Part shown: positions 9,383-18,152 of the stretch, piece after piece
How the letters are laid out: every line of letters starts with the position of its first letter
How positions within the stretch are numbered: the stretch's first letter is position 1
NCBI RefSeq assembly: GCF_001679725.1
Contig: NZ_CP016283.1
Location: 1-64,000 of the forward strand
DNA: 64,000 bases
From: Cryobacterium arcticum
GTDB lineage: Bacteria; Actinomycetota; Actinomycetes; Actinomycetales; Microbacteriaceae
Direction: 5' to 3'
Notes under the pieces: model-generated
Told to the model about the DNA's origin: nothing
Database searches by the model: none
Seen by the model: the letters and a program-made list of their open reading frames with translations, nothing else
Position numbers and translations under genes: made by a program

Positions 9383-9724
9383 ATGTTCACTGGTACGCAG
9401 AAAGACCTCGGCCTCACGGACTCGTCCTGCTCATGCAGCTCACACGCCGGCTCACACTCCGGCGAGTCCGAGGCGTCACCCGCAATCGTTCAGTCGAGCA
9501 GGACAACGAGCACGTTCCATGTCGCTGGAATGACCTGCTCTCACTGCGTCTCGAGCGTGACCTCCGAAGTGGGCCAGGTTGCTGGTGCTGAGAGGATCGA
9601 TGTCGACCTCGTGCCCGGCGGCCTCTCTGTGGTCACCGTGTCAGGCAGCAATCCGGTCGACCACGCGGCAGTTGTCGCCGCGATCGACGAGGCTGGATAC
9701 GAATGGGTCGCAGAGACCCCATGA
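9383..9724 (+). CDS. copZ: CopZ-like copper chaperone with Cys/His-rich N-terminus
   Basis: A 113-residue protein. The C-terminal HMA domain (about 45-110) has the Cu(I) site GMTCSHC. The N-terminal 40 residues carry [11 protein letters not shown], an extra Cys/His cluster not usual in CopZ. It should pass Cu(I) to the CopA whose ATG overlaps its stop codon (ATGA at 9721). A purine-rich GAAGGGAA sits about 9 bp before the ATG. Two CsoR operators lie directly upstream. Confidence 0.85.
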   Translation: MFTGTQKDLGLTDSSCSCSSHAGSHSGESEASPAIVQSSRTTSTFHVAGMTCSHCVSSVTSEVGQVAGAERIDVDLVPGGLSVVTVSGSNPVDHAAVVAAIDEAGYEWVAETP

Positions 9725-12018
9725 GCGGCGTCCAGATCGACCTCATCGTCGGAGGGATGACGTGCACCTCGTGTGCCGCGCGGATCGAGAAGAAGCTCAA
9801 TCGTATGACGGGTGTCGAGGCGACCGTCAATTACGCGACAGAGAAGGCGAGCGTGTTCATCCCTGACGGTACGACTGTCGAGGATGCAATCGCGACCATC
9901 GAGGCGACCGGATATACCGCCGCTCTCCCCCGCCCGGTCAAGGCCGTAGGAGCCGATTCAGAACCGCCCACCGAGGCCGAGAGAGATGTTGAGAGCCTGC
10001 GTCAACGGCTCGTGCTCTCCGCAGTGCTGGCCGCACCGGTTGTGGCAATGTCGATGATTCCTGTCCTTCAGTTTTCCAACTGGCAGTGGCTTGCCCTTGC
10101 GCTGGCCGGTCCCGTCGCGATCTGGGGAGCCTGGCCCTTCCACCGGGCCGCCTGGGTCAACCTGCGGCATGGAGCAGCGACCATGGACACCTTGATCAGC
10201 ATGGGGGTGCTCGCCGCCCTCGGCTGGTCGCTATACGCACTGTTCTTCGGTACCGCCGGGATGCCCGGCATGACCATGCGCTTCACCTTCACGGCCGCGC
10301 CAGGAGGCGGCGCACACGAGATCTACCTTGAAGTCGCCTCAGCCGTCACAGTCTTCATCCTGGCCGGCCGGTACTTCGAAGCACGCGCGAAGAAGCAATC
10401 CGGCGCGGCCTTGCGGGCCTTGCTCGAGCTGGGGGCGAAGGAAGCAACCCTGCTGCGCGATGGTGTGGAAACCACTGTGCCGACGTCGTCCCTCCTCGTA
10501 GGTGACCGCTTCGTTGTGCGCCCCGGAGAGAAAATCGCCACAGACGGCACCGTCGTCGACGGCAACTCCGCGGTCGATGAGAGCATGCTCACCGGCGAAT
10601 CCGTTCCGGTCGAAGTCGGCCCCGGCGATGCCGTTGTCGGAGCCACCCTGAATTCCGGTGGCCGCCTCATCATCCAGACAACACGCATCGGTGCCGACAC
10701 CCAGCTGGCCCAGCTGGGTCGCCTGGTAGAACAGGCCCAAACTGGGAAAGCTGAGGTGCAACGACTCGCTGATCGAGTATCCGCAATCTTCGTTCCCATC
10801 GTGATTGCCCTGTCACTGGGCACTCTCGTCGTGTGGCTCCTTGTCGGAGCTGGCCCTGTCGTCGCATTCACGGCAGCTGTGGCAACTCTGATCATCGCCT
10901 GCCCCTGCGCACTCGGGTTGGCCACGCCGACCGCGTTACTCGTCGGGACCGGTCGTGGCGCTCAATTGGGCATCCTCATCAAAGGCCCGCAGATTCTCGA
11001 GTCCACTCGACGAGTTGACACCATTGTTCTCGACAAGACCGGGACCGTTACGACAGGTCACATGACTCTTGTCGCTGTCCATCCGAATCGGAACGTCACC
11101 GAAGAGGAACTCCTCGCTTTCGCCGGAGCCGCCGAGTCGGGATCAGAACACCCGATCGCCAGGTCGATCGTGACGGGCGCACAAACACGCGTTGTCTCGC
11201 TCCCCAAACCGGAGTCGTTCTCGTCCACAGCCGGGCTCGGTGTGCAGGCCGTCATTGACGGACGCATTGTTCTGGTCGGACGCCCCAGCTGGCTCAGCGA
11301 GCACTGGTCTATCGAGCTTCCCGCCAACCTCCAGTTCGCACTGTCCGCCTGCGAGAGCCAGGGCCAGACAGTCGTTGCCGTCGCGTGGGACGGTCAGGCG
11401 CAAGGCATCCTGGCCGTGTCCGACGTTGTTAAGGGATCCAGCGCCGCAGCTATTGAAGAATTCCGTCGGCTGGGGTTGCAGCCGGTGCTCTTGACCGGTG
11501 ACAACGAAACCGTGGCGCGCGCCGTGGGCGCCGAGATCGGGGTCACCGATGTCCGCGCCGGGGTCCTCCCCGCAGAGAAAGCCGCAGTGATCCGGGAACT
11601 CCAAAGTGAGGGTCGGGTCGTGGCCATGGTCGGCGACGGAGTGAACGATGCGGTGGCTCTTGCTACCGCCGACTTGGGCATCGCCATGGGAACCGGTACC
11701 GATGTCGCCATCGAGGCCAGCGACCTGACGTTGATACGAGCTGACCTGGTGGCCGCCGCCGATGCCATCCGGCTCTCCCGGCGCACCCTGGCAACCATCA
11801 AGGCCAACCTCTTCTGGGCGTTCGCATACAACGTGGCCGCGATCCCTCTCGCCATGCTGGGACTGCTCAACCCGCTGATCGCCGGCGCCGCCATGGCTCT
11901 GTCTTCAGTCTTCGTCGTCAGCAACAGCCTGCGTCTGCGCGGTTTTCGGGGACTCAACATAGGAGTCGCGCAGACAACCGCACCCAACCTGAGCGCCCAC
12001 CCTGTTGGGATCCGCTGA
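9721..12018 (+). CDS. copA: CopA-type Cu(I)-exporting P1B-1 ATPase
   Basis: A 765-residue ATPase with one N-terminal HMA domain (GGMTCTSC, Cys15 and Cys18), TGES (291-294), the Cu(I) site CPC (394-396), DKTGTVT (438-444) and [11 protein letters not shown], where the usual Pro of DAPALA is Val. The start is set at ATG 9721 by the 4-bp overlap with copZ; an upstream in-frame ATG at 9703 lies inside copZ. It exports Cu(I) across the cytoplasmic membrane using ATP and is the main CsoR-controlled exporter here. Confidence 0.93.
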   Translation: MSGVQIDLIVGGMTCTSCAARIEKKLNRMTGVEATVNYATEKASVFIPDGTTVEDAIATIEATGYTAALPRPVKAVGADSEPPTEAERDVESLRQRLVLSAVLAAPVVAMSMIPVLQFSNWQWLALALAGPVAIWGAWPFHRAAWVNLRHGAATMDTLISMGVLAALGWSLYALFFGTAGMPGMTMRFTFTAAPGGGAHEIYLEVASAVTVFILAGRYFEARAKKQSGAALRALLELGAKEATLLRDGVETTVPTSSLLVGDRFVVRPGEKIATDGTVVDGNSAVDESMLTGESVPVEVGPGDAVVGATLNSGGRLIIQTTRIGADTQLAQLGRLVEQAQTGKAEVQRLADRVSAIFVPIVIALSLGTLVVWLLVGAGPVVAFTAAVATLIIACPCALGLATPTALLVGTGRGAQLGILIKGPQILESTRRVDTIVLDKTGTVTTGHMTLVAVHPNRNVTEEELLAFAGAAESGSEHPIARSIVTGAQTRVVSLPKPESFSSTAGLGVQAVIDGRIVLVGRPSWLSEHWSIELPANLQFALSACESQGQTVVAVAWDGQAQGILAVSDVVKGSSAAAIEEFRRLGLQPVLLTGDNETVARAVGAEIGVTDVRAGVLPAEKAAVIRELQSEGRVVAMVGDGVNDAVALATADLGIAMGTGTDVAIEASDLTLIRADLVAAADAIRLSRRTLATIKANLFWAFAYNVAAIPLAMLGLLNPLIAGAAMALSSVFVVSNSLRLRGFRGLNIGVAQTTAPNLSAHPVGIR

Positions 12019-12061
12019 ACTGCGCTTGCTCGCATTCTCAGCTGAACTTTGTCGAGTTCCG

Positions 12062-12078
12062 ATACGGTAGCGGGGTAT
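12062..12078 (+). promoter_or_regulatory. Possible weak CsoR half-operator before the DUF6153 gene
   Basis: ATACGGTAGCGGGGTAT keeps both outer edges and the GGGGTAT half in a 17-bp frame like the proven-looking sites, but the left half is poor. It lies 41-57 bp upstream of the next start codon. Confidence 0.35.
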
Positions 12079-12118
12079 CCACGTTCTCAACCCGAGCCTG
12101 ACCGACACTGGAGGTGAC

Positions 12119-12598
12119 ATGAACCCGCACGATAATTCCGCTGCCGGCCGTCGCCGAAAGCCTCTTTACTCGAACGTGTTCACGGCAGTTTTGGTATTGG
12201 CAGCGATGCTGGTGGGCCTTCTGGCCATGCACTCCATGGTTGGCGGGCACGACACGGCATCAGCAGCAGCCGAATCCGCCCATGTCGATGCCACACCAAG
12301 CGTCACAAATGTCGGAGCCGCCACAGCCGTCGGAGTTGTCGCGGCGGCAGTGATACCTCTTGTGGTGCACGCCGAGGTCGGATTGTTGGGCTGCGCCGAT
12401 TGCATGCTCGAATGCGCCGTGTGGGCGATGACCTGCGCGATTTTGCTGGTGCTGGCGGCTCTGATCCTCCTCGCCCGATCGCCGTCCACCTATCGGCGGC
12501 TCCTCGAGGCGGGCGAGCGCGTCGTCTCTGTCTTCCGTGGCCCTGCGCTTCATCTTTTCCGGCCTAGCTTGGTCGTTCTTTCCATCAGTCGCACCTAG
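12119..12598 (+). CDS. DUF6153-like membrane protein
   Basis: A 159-residue protein with a strong GGAGG four bases before its ATG. It has a signal-like TM at about residues 20-42 (LAMHSM then GGHD), a second hydrophobic segment near 68-85, and a third at about 95-122 holding CADCMLECAVWAMTC. The pattern resembles the small DUF6153 proteins found beside copper genes in actinobacteria. The Cys/Met/His content of the exposed parts suits copper handling, but the function is unknown. Confidence 0.65.
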   Translation: MNPHDNSAAGRRRKPLYSNVFTAVLVLAAMLVGLLAMHSMVGGHDTASAAAESAHVDATPSVTNVGAATAVGVVAAAVIPLVVHAEVGLLGCADCMLECAVWAMTCAILLVLAALILLARSPSTYRRLLEAGERVVSVFRGPALHLFRPSLVVLSISRT

Positions 12599-12690
12599 AA
12601 CCGGCATTGGCCTTCGCGTCACTTGACGCCTGCCTTCTTTACGCCGTATGGCGAACCGGTTTCTTACGCCTGACTCTGAATGGATTAACA

Positions 12691-13302
12691 ATGCCCAAGC
12701 CACGTACCTACCTGCTTACTGCCGCGGCCATCGCGACAGCACTCACGCTCAGCGCCTGCGCCGGCGGAACCACCGATACCGGTTCATCCGCCGCACCCAG
12801 CTCCCCCGATTCCTCCGCCTCCTCGGTCGATTTCGCCGACGCGGACGTCGAGTTCGCCCAGATGATGATCCCCCATCACGAACAGGCCGTTGAAATGAGC
12901 GACGACCTCCTTGCGAAAGACGGCATCGACCAGCGCATCGTGGATCTGGCCACCGAGATCAAAGACGCCCAAGAGCCCGAAATCAAGCAGCTCGAATCGT
13001 GGCTGACAGCATGGGGCATGGATGACACCAGCTCCAGCGAGATGGACATGTCCGAGATGGATCACGGCACGGACGGCATGATGTCCGATGACGACATGAA
13101 CGCCCTCAAGTCCGCGTCCTCAGAGGACGCTGGGAAGCTATTCCTCGAACAGATGATCGTTCATCACCAGGGCGCCATCGCGATGGCGCAGACCGAGATC
13201 GATAAGGGACAATTCCCGGACGCGGTGGACATGGCCACGAACATCGTGGAGAGCCAGACCGCTGAGATTGATGTCATGAACGACATCCTCGCCACACTGT
13301 AG
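12691..13302 (+). CDS. DUF305 copper-associated lipoprotein
   Basis: A 203-residue lipoprotein with a signal ending LTLSAC (Cys at about residue 20). Two DUF305 halves follow: MMIPHHEQAVEMS and MIVHHQGAIAMAQTEI, each with paired His and nearby Met, and a Met/Asp-rich linker (SEMDMSEMDHGTDGMM) between them. DUF305 proteins are common in copper and silver islands and probably bind metal outside the membrane. I use ATG 12691, which starts the signal peptide; the longer reading frame from 12607 would bury it. Confidence 0.85.
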   Translation: MPKPRTYLLTAAAIATALTLSACAGGTTDTGSSAAPSSPDSSASSVDFADADVEFAQMMIPHHEQAVEMSDDLLAKDGIDQRIVDLATEIKDAQEPEIKQLESWLTAWGMDDTSSSEMDMSEMDHGTDGMMSDDDMNALKSASSEDAGKLFLEQMIVHHQGAIAMAQTEIDKGQFPDAVDMATNIVESQTAEIDVMNDILATL

Positions 13303-13320
13303 AACTACTCCACCAGGAGC

Positions 13321-13341
13321 GGGGCCGCGCATCGCGGCCCC
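13321..13341 (+). terminator. GC-rich hairpin after the DUF305 gene
   Basis: GGGGCCGCG and CGCGGCCCC form a perfect 9-bp stem with a CAT loop, 18 bp after the stop codon. There is no T tract, so it may slow transcription or protect RNA rather than act as a classic terminator. Confidence 0.6.
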
Positions 13342-13430
13342 GATCTGCGGCGTGCCCAACTCGGTCACCACTTCCTCGCCTGCCTGAGGCGCAGATGGAG
13401 CGCGCCATTGTGATCGCAAGGACCATCTTC

Positions 13431-14273
13431 ATGACCGCATCACCCGATCTTTCCCGCAAACAACTGCGCCTGGCCGAGAAACACCGTGCCAGTCGCCGCC
13501 GACCACGACGGCCGCTCCCCGCGCCCGGTCGACCAGCCCGCCGCATGAAAGTCAGCGTTCGTAAACAACTCTCTTCCGCCGTCGCTTTAGCGTTCGCTGC
13601 CCTGCTCGCCGTCAGCGTGTCGGTCCCAGCCCTCGCGGTGAACCCTTACGCGCAGACCCTCGCTGCGCCCGCGGAGCGATCCGATGTCGGAGTGCAGAAC
13701 TTGACAGCGTCGGGAAACGGAACCATCACCGTCGCCCAAGACACGTTCTCGTCCCAGGCCATCCAGGAGACGCTGCGGACTGAGGACTCGCTCCCGGGCG
13801 TCTACTCCCAGACCGCCAATACCTACGTGAATTATCTCGGCTCTGCGATCCAATGGCCCTTCCTGGTTGGCGTCCCCATCACCACTGACTTTGGCCCGCG
13901 GATTCCGCCGTGCGATGGATGCTCCAGTTTTCATAAGGGAATCGATATGAACCCGGGCGTGAATACTCCGATTCAGGCGGTCGCGAATGGCGTCGTGAGA
14001 GAAGTCTCGAGCACTGACAAAAGCGGGCTGGGGGTGTACGCGATCATCGATCACATGATCGAGGGGCGTCTGGTCAGCAGCCTGTACGCCCACATGACGG
14101 AAGGCACCCTGGCACTTGCTGTCGGCGACCCCGTCCTCGTCGGCCAGCTGGTGGGAAATGTCGGCAATACCGGCCAAAGCACCGGCCCACACCTCCACTT
14201 CGAGATTCTCCTCGACGGCGTCACCCCCGTTGATCCGTACGCCTGGCTGACAGAAAAGGTGAGCACGCAATGA
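13431..14273 (+). CDS. Secreted M23-family peptidase (LytM domain)
   Basis: A 280-residue protein started at ATG 13431, with AAGGA 8 bp upstream. A basic N-terminal region (about 1-50) leads to a TM or signal segment (SSAVALAFAALLAVSVSVPALA). The C-terminal M23 domain has the zinc ligands in FHKGIDMNPG (His, Asp) and HLHFEILLDG (HxH). It should cut peptidoglycan cross-bridges. The next gene, also M23, overlaps by 4 bp. Its place between metal-handling genes suggests cell-wall remodelling linked to copper stress or to export of the neighbouring proteins. Confidence 0.85.
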   Translation: MTASPDLSRKQLRLAEKHRASRRRPRRPLPAPGRPARRMKVSVRKQLSSAVALAFAALLAVSVSVPALAVNPYAQTLAAPAERSDVGVQNLTASGNGTITVAQDTFSSQAIQETLRTEDSLPGVYSQTANTYVNYLGSAIQWPFLVGVPITTDFGPRIPPCDGCSSFHKGIDMNPGVNTPIQAVANGVVREVSSTDKSGLGVYAIIDHMIEGRLVSSLYAHMTEGTLALAVGDPVLVGQLVGNVGNTGQSTGPHLHFEILLDGVTPVDPYAWLTEKVSTQ

Positions 14274-15559
14274 CGAACTCCAAACGTGATCAACGTCGCA
14301 CGCCGCGCTGGAACCACACAGCCGTCTTGTCCGCGGCCTTGGTCCTCACTTTGGTGTCAGGCGCGGGCTGGATCGCCCAACCGGCAGTAGCAGCCGAGTA
14401 TCCTTCCTGGTCTGATGTGGAAAACGCGAGAGCGAACGAAGCGGCCAAACAAGGCCAGATCAGCACGCTCAATACCCTCATTTCCGGCCTGACAGCCGAT
14501 GTCGCCGCCGCCCAGGAAGAGTCCACACGCCGCAGCGCCGAATTCGAATATGCCCAGGGCGCTTTCGACGAGGCCACCTACCGCGCCACAACTCTGCAAG
14601 CCCAGGCTGACGAGGCCGGCGCGCAAGCAGCACTTTCCAGCGAACAAGCCGGCCGGCTCGCGGCAGGGCTCGCCCGCAGTGGAGGGCCCGACCTTTCTAT
14701 GGCGATCCTTCTGGCGGGGGACGAGACGGATGCTCTGTTGTATCAACTGGGCGCCATGAGCAAACTCACGGAACGTTCCGCCGCGGTCTATGATCAGGCC
14801 GCATCTGACCGGAATTCTGCTACCGCCCTCACCGATCAAGCGAAGGTGGCACAAGAAGAGCTCGGCACCTTGGCCAGGGAGGCCGAGACGGCCTTGACCA
14901 AGGCCATAGCTGCGAGCACTGCAGTAGAAGTCGCGCTAGCCGAGCAGCAGGCGAACTCGAGCACCATGCAAGCCCAACTAGCTGTGCTGACCGAAGGACG
15001 CGCTGCCACTGAAGCGGACTTCGCCACAGGAGAGGAAGCCCGACGGGTTGCCGAGGCTGCGGCTGCGGCCGCCGCGGCAGCAGCGAAGGCATCTACGGGC
15101 GGTTCGGGAGGGTCGAGCGGGTCAGGCTCAGACTCCGGCCAGCTCAGCGGACAGGGCTGGGCACTTCCCGTGTCCGGGTGGATCAGCGACAACTTCGGTC
15201 CGCGCCCCGACAAACCCGTCGCCGGAGTGGGCGCGTTCCACTACGGCACAGACCTCGCCGCCGGGTGCGGCGTTCCGGTCAAGGCCGCAACGGGAGGCAC
15301 AGTCATCTACTCCGGGTACCTCGGCAGCTATGGCAACTGGGTGCTCATCGATCACGGCAATGGTGTCCAGACCGGGTACGCCCATAACAGCGAGATCCTG
15401 GTCAGCAACGGCCAGCAGGTGTCCGCCGGACAGACCATTTCGTTGGTCGGGACCACCGGAGCATCCTCCGGCTGCCACCTGCACTTTGAAACTCGAGTCG
15501 ATGGCGCCCGCATCGATCCGGAGCCGTTCATGAGCGCACGAGGCATCACCCTTGGCTAG
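14270..15559 (+). CDS. Secreted M23 peptidase with coiled-coil N-terminal region
   Basis: A 429-residue protein. A signal peptide (about 17-45, ending PAVAA) precedes an Ala/Glu-rich coiled coil (about 50-270, broken near 135-160), a Gly/Ser linker, and an M23 domain (about 295-420) with FHYGTDLAAGCG and GCHLHFETRVDG as zinc-ligand motifs. The layout matches CwlO/RipC-type or EnvC-like hydrolases and activators whose coiled coil is governed by FtsEX-type partners. It keeps all zinc ligands, so it is likely active. ATGA overlap with the previous gene shows an operon. Confidence 0.86.
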   Translation: MTNSKRDQRRTPRWNHTAVLSAALVLTLVSGAGWIAQPAVAAEYPSWSDVENARANEAAKQGQISTLNTLISGLTADVAAAQEESTRRSAEFEYAQGAFDEATYRATTLQAQADEAGAQAALSSEQAGRLAAGLARSGGPDLSMAILLAGDETDALLYQLGAMSKLTERSAAVYDQAASDRNSATALTDQAKVAQEELGTLAREAETALTKAIAASTAVEVALAEQQANSSTMQAQLAVLTEGRAATEADFATGEEARRVAEAAAAAAAAAAKASTGGSGGSSGSGSDSGQLSGQGWALPVSGWISDNFGPRPDKPVAGVGAFHYGTDLAAGCGVPVKAATGGTVIYSGYLGSYGNWVLIDHGNGVQTGYAHNSEILVSNGQQVSAGQTISLVGTTGASSGCHLHFETRVDGARIDPEPFMSARGITLG

Positions 15560-16508
15560 GCGGTTCCGGCCTTATTCGGCCGGCACTGTGCTGATCGCTG
15601 CGGGAGTAGCCGTTACCTTTGCTGGCTGCTCCACGGCCGAAGATTCATTGAGTCCGTCGACTCCGAGTATCGCGTTTGAGCATATTCACGGGCTTGGCGC
15701 TGACCCCGCGAGCGGAAACACTTATGTGGCGACACACCAGGGCGTGTGGTTAATCCCGACGGATGGTTTGCCCGATACCTATCTCACCGGTGCACCCCGG
15801 TCCGCCGCCACAGAGCTGACCCAGATCGGTGACCGCGCCCCAGACGCCATGGGGCTCACGGTCTCCCCCTCCGGCGATCTCTTCATGTCCGGCCACCCGG
15901 ACCCCACAGAACAATCTGCCTCCACGGCACCGAACCTCGGGCTAGTGTCCAGCAGCGACCAAGCACAGACCTGGAACACGGTATCGCTGGGCGGACAGAC
16001 GGACTTTCATGACCTTGACACCGTGACCCTGCCCACCGGCGAGCTCCGCGTATATGGGTATGACGCGCAGCAAGGCGTCCTCTTGGTCAGCGACGACAGC
16101 GGGTCCACCTGGACCATGGGTGCGACCGCCCCGATTCGGGACCTGACAGCAGACCCTTCCGACCCTGATCGGGTCATCGCGACAACGGCGGACGGACTCA
16201 TTGAGAGTGCCGACGGTGGCCGTACCTTCGACGGCGCTTCCGACTCGCCCGTCCTGCTGCTTGTGGACATCTTCGATGAAAGCGCCGGGGGCCAGCTTGT
16301 TGGCGTCGACCCCGCCGGTGCGCTGTGGAGACAGGAAGAATCCGGCCTCTGGACGCAGACCGGCGAGGCGAACGGAGCACCCGAAGCCTTTAGCGCCGTC
16401 GACGGCAGCTCCCCCTGGATCCTGGTCGCCGACCAGCGCGGTATCAGCGCCTCCCCGGACTTCGGCGCTACCTGGACACCAGTCCTCAGCAACGCTGCCA
16501 ACCAATGA
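15552..16508 (+). CDS. BNR-repeat lipoprotein (F510_1955 glycosylhydrolase-like)
   Basis: A 318-residue lipoprotein starting at TTG 15552, 8 bp inside the previous gene. The signal ends VTFAGC (Cys at about 26). The mature part opens with FEHIHGLGADPASGN and holds repeated blades of the sialidase/BNR type (SDDSGSTWTMG, ESADGGRTFDG, SPDFGATWTPV). Proteins of this kind are named F510_1955 family glycosylhydrolases and recur next to copper genes, but no glycosidase activity is evident from catalytic residues. It may be a propeller scaffold. Confidence 0.75.
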   Translation: MARRFRPYSAGTVLIAAGVAVTFAGCSTAEDSLSPSTPSIAFEHIHGLGADPASGNTYVATHQGVWLIPTDGLPDTYLTGAPRSAATELTQIGDRAPDAMGLTVSPSGDLFMSGHPDPTEQSASTAPNLGLVSSSDQAQTWNTVSLGGQTDFHDLDTVTLPTGELRVYGYDAQQGVLLVSDDSGSTWTMGATAPIRDLTADPSDPDRVIATTADGLIESADGGRTFDGASDSPVLLLVDIFDESAGGQLVGVDPAGALWRQEESGLWTQTGEANGAPEAFSAVDGSSPWILVADQRGISASPDFGATWTPVLSNAANQ

Positions 16509-16551
16509 CGCTCCCACGCACCCCAACATTCCAAGAAACGACACCGAGCCC

Positions 16552-17478
16552 ATGAACGTTCCACTCAGCATCCCCAGCCCCGACATCAGCTCCTTCCAAC
16601 TGGGGCCCTTCCAAATCCACTTCTATGCCCTCTTCATCCTCGCTGGGATCGCCGCGGCCGTGATTCTCACGTCGCGGCGTCTTACGGCACGGGGAGGGGC
16701 GCCCGACACGGTGCTCGACATTGCCCTCTGGGCTGTGCCGTTCGGCATAATCGGCGGCCGATTTTACCATGTGATCACCCACCCCACCGATTACTTCTTC
16801 CCCGGCGCTGACCTCTGGAAGACGTTCTACGTATGGGAAGGCGGCCTGGCCATCTTCGGCGCCATCCTATTCGGCAGCCTGGGCGCATACATCGCCTGCC
16901 GCCGAGCAGGACTGCGTTTCCTGTCCTTCGCCGACGCCCTTGCACCGGGGATGTTGTTGGCGCAAGCCTTCGGACGGCTCGGGAACTACTTCAACCAAGA
17001 ACTCTTCGGCACTCCAACAACTCTCCCCTGGGGACTGCAAATAGATCCAACCCAGCCCGCATTTCCCACCGGCCTGCCCGAGGGCACGCTGTTCCATCCC
17101 CTCTTTCTCTACGAAATTGTCTGGAACCTGCTCGGGGTGATGATCATCCTGCTCGCCGAGCGACGTTTCAACCTCCGGTGGGGAAAGGCTCTTGGCCTCT
17201 ACCTGATCATCTACGGGATGGGCCGCACCTGGTTCGAGTCCTTCCGACTCGACCCCACCGAGTTCGAACTCGGCGGTTTCAAGATCAACATGCTCATCGC
17301 CACTCTCGTCGCCGCGGCAGGCATCATTCTGATCATTGTGCAATCCCGGCGCCACCCCGACCCGGAGACCGATCCCACTCGGCCGGCCAAGCAGGACGGA
17401 GGAGAGTCGCCATCCGCATCTGTAGCGGTGCCGGCCCTCGCCGACGCACCCGCACCCCATCTTCAGAAGGACTCGTGA
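16552..17478 (+). CDS. lgt: Prolipoprotein diacylglyceryl transferase
   Basis: A 308-residue multi-pass enzyme (about seven TMs), started at ATG 16552 where the conserved Lgt N-terminus begins (PSPDISSFQLGPFQIHFYA). It contains the signature GRLGNYFNQELFG and the conserved YVWEGGLAIFGAI and FHPLFLYE segments. Lgt transfers diacylglycerol from phosphatidylglycerol to the lipobox cysteine. A dedicated copy here can mature the many lipoproteins of this island. The last 45 residues are a charged tail. Confidence 0.93.
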   Translation: MNVPLSIPSPDISSFQLGPFQIHFYALFILAGIAAAVILTSRRLTARGGAPDTVLDIALWAVPFGIIGGRFYHVITHPTDYFFPGADLWKTFYVWEGGLAIFGAILFGSLGAYIACRRAGLRFLSFADALAPGMLLAQAFGRLGNYFNQELFGTPTTLPWGLQIDPTQPAFPTGLPEGTLFHPLFLYEIVWNLLGVMIILLAERRFNLRWGKALGLYLIIYGMGRTWFESFRLDPTEFELGGFKINMLIATLVAAAGIILIIVQSRRHPDPETDPTRPAKQDGGESPSASVAVPALADAPAPHLQKDS

Positions 17479-17524
17479 GGCGCGCGAGGGCGGTCTGCAG
17501 CGTCGCCGAGCGAGTTGTGCAGAT

Positions 17525-18124
17525 ATGACCGTCATCGGTTACGCGCGGGTTGGAACGCGCAAGCTGAGCGTTGATGAGCGAGAGATCGCGTTGACCGCGG
17601 CCGGCGCCGAGCGCCTCTATGTGGACCACGGCGAGTCGAGGAATAAGGCGTCGCTGCCGCGGTTTTCGGCCTGCCTGGACTACTTGCGGGCTGGTGACCT
17701 CTTGCTGGTGTGCCAGCTAGGTCAGTTGGATCGGTTGGGTCGTGACGATCGTTTGATTGCGCTGCTTCATGAGCTCGGCGCACGCGGCATCGGACTTCGT
17801 TCGCTAGCGGAACCGGCGATCGATACGACCGGCCCCTCAGGCCGGGCCCTTTTCGACATCATCGCCGTTTTCGCTCAGCTACGTTCTGAGTCGATCCAGG
17901 TGCACCGGCGTGATGGCCCCGCACCAGCTCGAGCGCACGGGCGAGAGGGCGGGCGCCCCACGGCGATGACAGCTGAACGGATCGCTGTTGCTCTCGATAT
18001 GCGCGAGAAGGGCGCAACGATTGACACGATCGCGACCACGCTCGGCGTCGACACCGTGACCGTGCAACGCGCACTGTTGAGCAACCCGGACAGTCCGCCA
18101 GACACGGGGCGTGGTGGTCGCTGA
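17525..18124 (+). CDS. Serine-recombinase family protein lacking the catalytic serine
   Basis: A 199-residue resolvase/invertase homologue. The N-terminal catalytic domain is recognisable (IGYARVGTRK, then DRLGR with a three-residue insertion before it, then FAQLRSESI) and is followed by the GGRP hinge and a C-terminal helix-turn-helix (about 150-190). The nucleophile position reads Gly10 where active members have Ser (YARVST). The rest of the frame is open and aligns without gaps near the hinge, so it is a diverged, probably catalytically dead protein and not a simple frameshift. It could still bind DNA. Confidence 0.7.
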   Translation: MTVIGYARVGTRKLSVDEREIALTAAGAERLYVDHGESRNKASLPRFSACLDYLRAGDLLLVCQLGQLDRLGRDDRLIALLHELGARGIGLRSLAEPAIDTTGPSGRALFDIIAVFAQLRSESIQVHRRDGPAPARAHGREGGRPTAMTAERIAVALDMREKGATIDTIATTLGVDTVTVQRALLSNPDSPPDTGRGGR

Positions 18125-18152
18125 CGCGCAGCGTCGGGCCCGCGAGGGCACC

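Noticed and set aside
15552..16508. Assigning true sialidase activity to the BNR lipoprotein
   Set aside because: No catalytic Arg triad or Asp-box set sufficient for sialidase is apparent. Only the propeller family is supported.
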